Positions 59,082 through 64,000 of a stretch of DNA of 64,000 nt are shown here, piece after piece; position 1 is the stretch's first letter, and every line of letters starts with the position of its first letter. The position numbers and the translations under genes are program-made. Below the pieces are notes generated by a model. It worked only from the letters and a program-made list of their open reading frames with translations. It was not told the DNA's origin and searched no databases. The DNA comes from JAJEBT01 sp965221485 (lineage in GTDB: Bacteria; Pseudomonadota; Alphaproteobacteria; MPNO01; UBA830), in the NCBI GenBank assembly GCA_965221485.1, contig OZ244893.1:2170001-2234000 (forward strand), given 5' to 3'.

Positions 59082-60485
59082 ATGCCCGATCAGTCCATGC
59101 GAACATTTCTTGCCAATCTTGAGCAGCAAGGCGAGCTGGTGCGTTTCAGCGCCGAAGTCGACCCTGTCCGGAACATGGCTGCCATCGAATGGAAAAATCT
59201 CAACGAACGGGGAAAGGCAAGCCTGTTCACCCGCATCAAGGGACATCCCGGTTGGCAGGCTGCCAGTGAAATTCTTGCCGACAGGAGGAAATGGTCGATC
59301 GGGCTCGGCACCGATGAGGACACCCTGCTCGACGAAGTGACCAGAAGAATGGATCGGCCTCTACCTACGATTGACATCGGCAGCAGTGACGCACCCGTCC
59401 AGGAAGTTGTTCTCGAAGGCAACGACGTCAATATCCTCGATGTGCCATCAATGCTCACCTCGGAGCATGACGGTGGGCGGTATTTCGCCTCCGGCATGGC
59501 CATCGTCAAGGATCCCGATACCGGCGTGCGAAACATGTCCGTTCATCGGCAGATGATGCTGAATGAACGCGAAACCGGTTTCATAATGGTCCCGCGCCAG
59601 GCCAAACGCATCTACGACAAGTACGCGTCCCGAGGACAGAATATGCCTGTGGCCATTGTTTTTGGCGGGCATCCGGCCCTGTTTTTCGGAGCCGGCTTCA
59701 CCACCGGCTATGATGCGGACGAACTTGAACTCGCTGGCGCCCTGATCGGAGAAGGCGTGCGCACGGTCAAGTGCAGAACCGTGGACCTCGAGGTCCCGGC
59801 CGAAGCAGAACTCGTTCTCGAGGGCGAGATCCTATGTGACAGACAGTCACCCGAAGGTCCCTTCGGAGAAATTTCGGGCACCTACGCAGAAGCGACCCAC
59901 TCCCATGTTTTCCGGGCGCTTTGCCTTACGCGCCGGCGCTCTCCGATATTTTATGCCGTCCATTGCGGCTACCCGACAACCGACACACAGGGCACGATGG
60001 CCCTTGGCGTCGAAGCAGCGACCCGCAGACATCTGATGAATGTCGAGGGAGGCCTTGATCTGATTGATGTTCGCTGTCATCCGTCAGCAGGAATGATGAT
60101 GCTGGTTATCAAGTTGCGGCCCCGCGTGCAGGGACAGGCCAAGACCGCTTTGATGGCGGCCCTGTCCGGCCCGTATCTGCATCCCAAGTTTGCCGTAGCG
60201 GTGGATGAAGATATTGATGCCGCCGATCTCCGGCAGGTCATCTGGTCCATGACCACCCGGGTCCATGCGGAGCACGACATCGTGATGATTCCCAGGACGC
60301 GGGTCTTTGCCCTGGACAATGTTTCCCCCGTGGTGGCCGGCCAGGACAGTTTTCATCGCCTCGGTACCAAATGGATGATCGACGCGACGATGCCGGCTGC
60401 GACCCAGGTCGAGGAGCGCGCCCGGTTCGAGCGGGTCGTTCCGAGAAACTACGATACTGTTGATCTGGACGCGTTCCTGCCGTGA
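59082..60485 (+). CDS. UbiD family decarboxylase (prenylated-FMN type), paralogue 3
   Basis: The 467-residue UbiD-superfamily protein begins 'MRTFLANLEQQGELVRFSAEVDPVRN' and has 'NMSVHRQMMLNERETGFIM' at the cofactor region and 'SPEGPFGEISGTYAEATHSH' around the catalytic acids. The ATG at 59082 has a GGGAAG ribosome-binding site. Its divergent neighbour is a DOPA-dioxygenase-like protein, so an aromatic substrate is plausible. A second Liv permease pair converges from the other side. Confidence 0.92.
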   Translation: MPDQSMRTFLANLEQQGELVRFSAEVDPVRNMAAIEWKNLNERGKASLFTRIKGHPGWQAASEILADRRKWSIGLGTDEDTLLDEVTRRMDRPLPTIDIGSSDAPVQEVVLEGNDVNILDVPSMLTSEHDGGRYFASGMAIVKDPDTGVRNMSVHRQMMLNERETGFIMVPRQAKRIYDKYASRGQNMPVAIVFGGHPALFFGAGFTTGYDADELELAGALIGEGVRTVKCRTVDLEVPAEAELVLEGEILCDRQSPEGPFGEISGTYAEATHSHVFRALCLTRRRSPIFYAVHCGYPTTDTQGTMALGVEAATRRHLMNVEGGLDLIDVRCHPSAGMMMLVIKLRPRVQGQAKTALMAALSGPYLHPKFAVAVDEDIDAADLRQVIWSMTTRVHAEHDIVMIPRTRVFALDNVSPVVAGQDSFHRLGTKWMIDATMPAATQVEERARFERVVPRNYDTVDLDAFLP

Positions 60486-60513
60486 CGGCAGGCTGATTGC
60501 GGCTTGCCCTTCG

Positions 60514-61560
60514 CTACCGACCCGGCGCGTTTTCCAAGTAAATCCGGCGCTGGACGGGAAAGAAATGCAGATCGTACCGTCTGGCAACATATCCCCAGAT
60601 ACCTTGCGGAGACTTGATCATGATGACCACGGCAATGCCGCCGAGAAATATCAGGTACCAGCTTCCCAGACCGGCCAGGGGCTCGCGCAGCATGAAATAG
60701 ATCACGGTTCCAATGATGGGGCCCTCGATTGTTCCGATTCCGCCGATGACGACGATAAAAATCACTGTTGTCGTCCAATTGATGTCAAAGGCTGCGCTTG
60801 GGCTGATGCGAAGCTTGGTCACATAGATCAGCGCCCCGATCGTCGCCGTGCCAAAGGCTGCAATGACATAGACAAGCAGCTTTGTCCGCAAATTGTCCAC
60901 CCCGAGGCTTCGCGACGCCTCTTCCGAGTCGCGAATGGCCGTCAGAGCCAGACCATGACGCGAGTTCAGGAGGAGATACATGCCGGCGATCACGGCCATG
61001 GCGATCGCCAGGGCAACCCAGTAAACAGCATACTCCCGGTCGGCCCGGCTCTCCGCAATCGATTTGATGGCGGTGATTGGCAAGGTCATCCCTGACCCGC
61101 CACCCAGGGACTTGACCTGGGCAAAACCCAGCAGAAAGACCTCGGCTACAACCCATGTCCCGATAGCGAAATAATGACCTCGCAGCCGAAACACCAGGAA
61201 GGCGACCGGCAGGGATATAACGGCTCCGATCACGCCCGCCATCGGAATTGTCCATAAGGCTCCGATGCCGAAGTTGATCGTAAGTATGAACAGGAGATAA
61301 CCTCCGAGGCCGATATAGGCCTGTTGTCCTACCGATACGAGACCACCATAGCCGGCGAGCAGGTTCCACATCTGCGCGAGTGCAAGAAAATAGAAAATCT
61401 CGACCATAAGGCGCAGATCCGCACGACCCAGCCAGAAAGGACCTGTAGCCAGAACAACCAGCAGGCCCAGGGCAGCAAACGCACCGATCCGGCTCGCCGG
61501 TGTGGCCCGGCTTACGGTCAGGGCTGGCGGCGCACCCCTGTCGGAGCCGCCGTCATTCAT
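60514..61560 (-). CDS. livM: Branched-chain amino-acid-type ABC transporter permease LivM, second system
   Basis: The 348-residue membrane protein has LivM features 'MWNLLAGYGGLVSVGQQAYIGLGGY', 'VFRLRGHYFAIGTWVVAEVFL' and 'HGLALTAIRDSEEASRSLGV', then 'VVIGGIGTIEGPIIGTVIYF'. The start at 61560 (MNDGGSDRG) overlaps the livH stop by eight bases. The N-terminus of about 40 residues before the first membrane helix is longer than usual. The ATPases and binding protein of this system are not in the window. Confidence 0.93.
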   Translation of the reverse strand: MNDGGSDRGAPPALTVSRATPASRIGAFAALGLLVVLATGPFWLGRADLRLMVEIFYFLALAQMWNLLAGYGGLVSVGQQAYIGLGGYLLFILTINFGIGALWTIPMAGVIGAVISLPVAFLVFRLRGHYFAIGTWVVAEVFLLGFAQVKSLGGGSGMTLPITAIKSIAESRADREYAVYWVALAIAMAVIAGMYLLLNSRHGLALTAIRDSEEASRSLGVDNLRTKLLVYVIAAFGTATIGALIYVTKLRISPSAAFDINWTTTVIFIVVIGGIGTIEGPIIGTVIYFMLREPLAGLGSWYLIFLGGIAVVIMIKSPQGIWGYVARRYDLHFFPVQRRIYLENAPGR

Positions 61561-62425
61561 CGCGTGTCCTCGGAAAGAATCCATTGGGACGAATGACCAG
61601 AATGCAGAGGAAGGCGATGTGGCCAGCCAGGATCTGCCAGCCAGGATTGATCTTGGCGCCAATATTCTGGGCCAGCCCGAGAATGATTCCCCCGACCAGT
61701 GTCCCCCAGATCGAACCGAGGCCGCCGATAATCACGGCTTCGAAAGCAAAGAGCAGCCTCGAGGGTCCGATTGACGGATCAAACGTCGTCCTGATGCCAA
61801 GGAATATGCCTGCTACCGCGATGAGACCCAGCGAAATTGCCATGGCCAGGGAATAGATATGCTTGTGATCAATTCCCATCAGTTGTGCCGTCTCGAGGTC
61901 GTCGGAGGTTGCGCGGAATGCGCGGCCCAGGCGGGTTCGGTTAAAGAGGATTTGCACCGAAAAAATCAGGGCGACGGCCACAACAAATATGATGAGGGGG
62001 AAAACGCCGATCTGAAGGCCGGGCAGAACCTCAATACTTGCAGCTTCGACCGGCCCGGCCGGGAGCCGTTGCGAATCCGCCGAAAATATCTCGAGAAGGA
62101 GATTCTGGAGGACAATCGAAAGACCAAAGGTCACAAGAAGGGGCGGCAGCAAATCATCCCCGATGGTGTAATTGAGAATACCCCGCTGCAAAAGGTAGCC
62201 GGCGACAAGCATGACCGGCACAACCACCATCAAGGAAACAAACGGATCCGCACCAGTCGTTTCCATGACCACCATGGCGATAAAGGCTGCCAGGACGATG
62301 AGGTCTCCATGGGTAATATTGACCAATCGCATGACCCCGAAAATAATGGCCAATCCGGTTGCCAGCATGGCATACAACCCGCCGGTCAAAATCCCGTTGA
62401 TGATGGTACTTGCCCAGTCCAGCAT
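61553..62425 (-). CDS. livH: Branched-chain amino-acid-type ABC transporter permease LivH, second system
   Basis: The 290-residue protein has LivH features: 'LDWASTIINGILTGGLYAMLATGLAIIFGVMRLVNITHGDLIVL' across the first helices, 'RLGRAFRATSDDLETAQLMGI' and 'GGLGSIWGTLVGGIILG'. The start at 62425 (MLDWAS) is preferred because homology begins there, although an ATG at 62461 is in frame. A promoter-like sequence lies at 62538-62567. Together with the downstream livM it forms a permease pair lacking its other subunits in this window. Confidence 0.92.
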   Translation of the reverse strand: MLDWASTIINGILTGGLYAMLATGLAIIFGVMRLVNITHGDLIVLAAFIAMVVMETTGADPFVSLMVVVPVMLVAGYLLQRGILNYTIGDDLLPPLLVTFGLSIVLQNLLLEIFSADSQRLPAGPVEAASIEVLPGLQIGVFPLIIFVVAVALIFSVQILFNRTRLGRAFRATSDDLETAQLMGIDHKHIYSLAMAISLGLIAVAGIFLGIRTTFDPSIGPSRLLFAFEAVIIGGLGSIWGTLVGGIILGLAQNIGAKINPGWQILAGHIAFLCILVIRPNGFFPRTRDE

Positions 62426-62529
62426 GATCGACTTATGTCCCGTGATACCGATCATTGCCATGACTCATCATGGGGCTTTCCAGTGCCCGCGCCTGATGCT
62501 GAGCCTGTGGTATCGACACCACCACTAGT

Positions 62530-62539
62530 GTCTGCAGAC
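62530..62539. promoter_or_regulatory. Palindrome at the start point of the livHM promoter
   Basis: GTCTGCAGAC (62530-62539) is a perfect 10-bp palindrome touching the -10 element on its downstream side, a position suited to a repressor. Confidence 0.4.
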
Positions 62540-62567
62540 TATAGCATCAGCCCCTGTCCGTTGTAAT
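62538..62567 (-). promoter_or_regulatory. Sigma70-like promoter for the second livHM pair
   Basis: On the minus strand ATTACA (62567-62562) is followed after 18 bases by TATAGT (62543-62538). This is 4/6 and 5/6 match to the TTGACA/TATAAT consensus. The leader to livH would be about 105 bases. Confidence 0.5.
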
Positions 62568-62861
62568 CGCCTGCCTGAAAGTCGTTGCCGTCACGGTGCT
62601 TCGAGGCATAAATACCAGCTCACCGGCTTCCCGACAGCCTGGTGACCGGAAGCCGAAAACCTCGAGACCAGGCGCCATGTTTGTGAGGCCCAAACGCGGA
62701 CACCGTCCATGATAATCAGGGACGTGGGTGGGTGATCGGCGCAGGTGCGGCCACTGCAATGGGATTGCGCTACAGCCTCGGCATTCACACAGGCGACGGG
62801 CCTTCAAAGGAGACATCGGGACTCGAGCCAAGGTCTTGCAGACGTCAAATGGAGAATTTTG

Positions 62862-63107
62862 ATGACCGTTGGCGAACTGATTGATGTCCTCAGGACCTAT
62901 CCGGCCAATCTTCGCGTGGTCGTCAACGGATATGAGCTGGGATATGACGACCTGACGCCCGATTGCATTTCCGTCAGCCCGATTGCGCTTGATACCGGCA
63001 AGGATCACTGGGAGGGGCAACACGGTGACCCTGGTGATGCTCCTTCCGGTGCTGCGGAACCGGTCCGGATCGTTGACGCGCTCGTACTCCGACGGACATC
63101 ACACTGA
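62862..63107 (+). CDS. Conserved small hypothetical protein of 81 residues
   Basis: The protein begins 'MTVGELIDVLRTYPANLRVVVNGYELGYDD' and ends 'VRIVDALVLRR'. Short proteins with this MTVxELIxxL...VVVxGYExGYDD pattern are found widely but have no known role. The ATG at 62862 has a GGAGA ribosome-binding site at eight bases. It has no evident partner gene. Confidence 0.75.
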   Translation: MTVGELIDVLRTYPANLRVVVNGYELGYDDLTPDCISVSPIALDTGKDHWEGQHGDPGDAPSGAAEPVRIVDALVLRRTSH

Positions 63108-63522
63108 ATTGCGTTGAGGGACATGCCCCGTCCAGCCCGGCCTGTACAGGGGTGAACCCTCCATTCCGGAGTTGCCGGCTCTCACTCCCGTAGCCTTGAG
63201 AGTGTCTCAAAGTGCGGTCGACCTCGTAATCAGTACAGGACTTCCTGCCACCTCATCTGTTCCGGCACCAGGAGCTCCAGGAATGACGATTCCAGGGCCA
63301 GCCAACGCGGCTTCATCACTCGCTTCATACGTTTCCCCGTCGACGTTCGCCATGCAACAGGTGCGTCTGGATTGGGGGCCGTACCGCTGATCGGCGGGAG
63401 TCGCGCTCTCCGGATCTCATCGTCTGCTCCCGGGGCCGTGCTGACCCACTGGAGGTCCGGTCAGAAACAGCGTCTTGACACGGCGCACATCAAAGTCTGA
63501 TTGACCGTTTCAGCTGTTCGCC
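63108..63522. other. Intergenic region, no gene seen
   Basis: This gap of about 415 bp lies between the small-protein gene and the convergent FAD-dehydrogenase gene. I see no coding sequence, terminator or repeat. Confidence 0.4.
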
Positions 63523-64000
63523 TCAAGGCAGATCGCCTGCCGCATTCCTGCCAGCAATTCGACCCGAAGCAAAACCCCATCCAAGGTGATGCCCATGTCC
63601 CTCCAGCAACAGACCTCCCTGTCCGGTCGAACCCGCGGCGTAGAGACCGGCGATCGGTTCGTCGCCCTCACCAAGAACCTGCAAACGGGTGTTGACGGCA
63701 AGGCCCCCGTCACCGGCAGGAATAATGGCCCGTACCGGACCAAGAAGCGTGAAGGGCGGGTTGCAGAGAAGCGGAAGATCTCCCCGGCCAGCCAGGTTGT
63801 GATCATTCACCGCCTGTTCAAGATTGTCCGGATCGATGTCCGCGCTTCCGGCCACCTCCCGAAGCGTGCTCGCCTGGTGAAACAGATCAGGGCGGCTTCG
63901 CCTGTAGTCGTCAAGATACGCATAGGCAATGCCGGGCGCGGTCGAGATGAAACCGGGCCAGCTACTGAAGGCAGAAGCCAGGGCCGCATCAAGCAATATA
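63523..64000 (-). CDS. FAD-dependent oxidoreductase (fumarate reductase / tricarballylate dehydrogenase-like), C-terminal part
   Basis: The frame runs in from the right edge and ends at TGA 63523-63525. The last 150 or so residues match the FAD-binding domain 2 family (PF00890): 'PFTLLGPVRAIIPAGDGGLAVNTRLQVLGE', then 'PIAGLYAAGSTGQGGLLLEGHGHHLGWGFASGRIAGRNAA'. Enzymes of this type include flavocytochrome fumarate reductase, 3-ketosteroid 1-dehydrogenase and tricarballylate dehydrogenase. The substrate-binding residues are outside the window, so function is undecided. Confidence 0.88.
   Translation of the reverse strand, partial: ILLDAALASAFSSWPGFISTAPGIAYAYLDDYRRSRPDLFHQASTLREVAGSADIDPDNLEQAVNDHNLAGRGDLPLLCNPPFTLLGPVRAIIPAGDGGLAVNTRLQVLGEGDEPIAGLYAAGSTGQGGLLLEGHGHHLGWGFASGRIAGRNAAGDLP

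Larger units (their letters stand above)
62426..62861. other. Divergent intergenic region between second livH and a small-protein gene
   Basis: This region holds the livH promoter-like element and palindrome (62530-62567) and, at its end, the GGAGA ribosome-binding site of the small-protein gene. No gene is seen. Confidence 0.5.

Noticed and set aside
1..64000. CRISPR array, insertion sequence, integrase or prophage
   Set aside because: No regularly spaced repeats, transposase, recombinase or phage structural genes were found on reading both strands.

Overview
The window looks like a stretch of chromosome from a GC-rich, aerobic, heterotrophic alphaproteobacterium (Rhodospirillales/Rhodobacterales-like). 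The evidence is a DUF1491 gene, a di-iron Coq7 ubiquinone hydroxylase, a pyridine nucleotide-disulfide oxidoreductase-SelD fusion, an alphaproteobacterial-type glnE, several Leu/Ile/Val-type ABC systems, a TRAP transporter, and many acyl-CoA and aromatic-compound enzymes. ATGA overlaps between consecutive genes are common, so much of the region is in tight operons. I see no phage, insertion sequence, CRISPR array, rRNA or replication origin. There is one tRNA, tRNA-Leu(CAA), at 30164-30249.

Layout. 1-4.3 kb: a TRAP transporter end (DctQ C-terminus, DctM), an atypical SDR and an amidohydrolase, then about 1 kb without a convincing gene. 4.3-9.3 kb: aldehyde dehydrogenase, periplasmic Do protease with a strong terminator, a 6-phosphogluconate-dehydrogenase-like enzyme, DUF1491. 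10-15.1 kb (minus): a five-gene operon of enoyl-CoA hydratase, thiolase-fold protein, OB-fold protein, acyl-CoA ligase and acyl-CoA dehydrogenase. It resembles steroid or branched side-chain degradation modules that end in retro-aldol cleavage. 15.4-16.6 kb: a decayed DUF4143 ATPase. 17-21.8 kb: a complete branched-chain-amino-acid-type ABC transporter. 21.9-27.1 kb: O-acetylhomoserine sulfhydrylase type enzyme, alpha/beta hydrolase, gentisate-dioxygenase-like bicupin, GMC oxidoreductase. 27.7-31.5 kb (minus): alpha-E protein, circularly permuted ATP-grasp, tRNA-Leu, flavin monooxygenase. 31.6-33.3 kb: VTT membrane protein, DsbB, Coq7. 33.3-37 kb (minus): a UbiD-like decarboxylase behind a class 1B dihydroorotate dehydrogenase pair. 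37-39.2 kb (minus): XRE regulator and TPR-2OG-oxygenase protein. 39.6-46 kb: UbiD-like decarboxylase, two-subunit molybdenum hydroxylase, FAD-SelD fusion. 46.7-52.5 kb: DinB, ABC-F, MFS, Fic. 52.6-57.5 kb: Rieske dioxygenase alpha/beta and glnE. 57.8-64 kb: RsbW-like kinase, DOPA-dioxygenase-like protein, a third UbiD-like decarboxylase, a second LivH/LivM pair, a small protein, and the C-terminal end of a FAD-dependent dehydrogenase.

The overall theme is uptake (TRAP and two Liv systems) and oxidative breakdown of organic acids and aromatics: Rieske oxygenase, flavin monooxygenase, bicupin ring-cleavage enzyme, DOPA-dioxygenase-like protein, three divergent UbiD-like (prenylated-FMN) decarboxylases, and CoA-thioester chemistry. 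The two associations I find most worth testing are: (i) the UbiD / molybdenum hydroxylase / SelD-fusion cluster facing a divergent XRE regulator, which could be a selenium-linked molybdenum hydroxylase system; and (ii) the ligase-dehydrogenase-hydratase-'thiolase'-OB-fold operon, whose 'thiolase' lacks the usual Cys and His and is better read as an aldolase.
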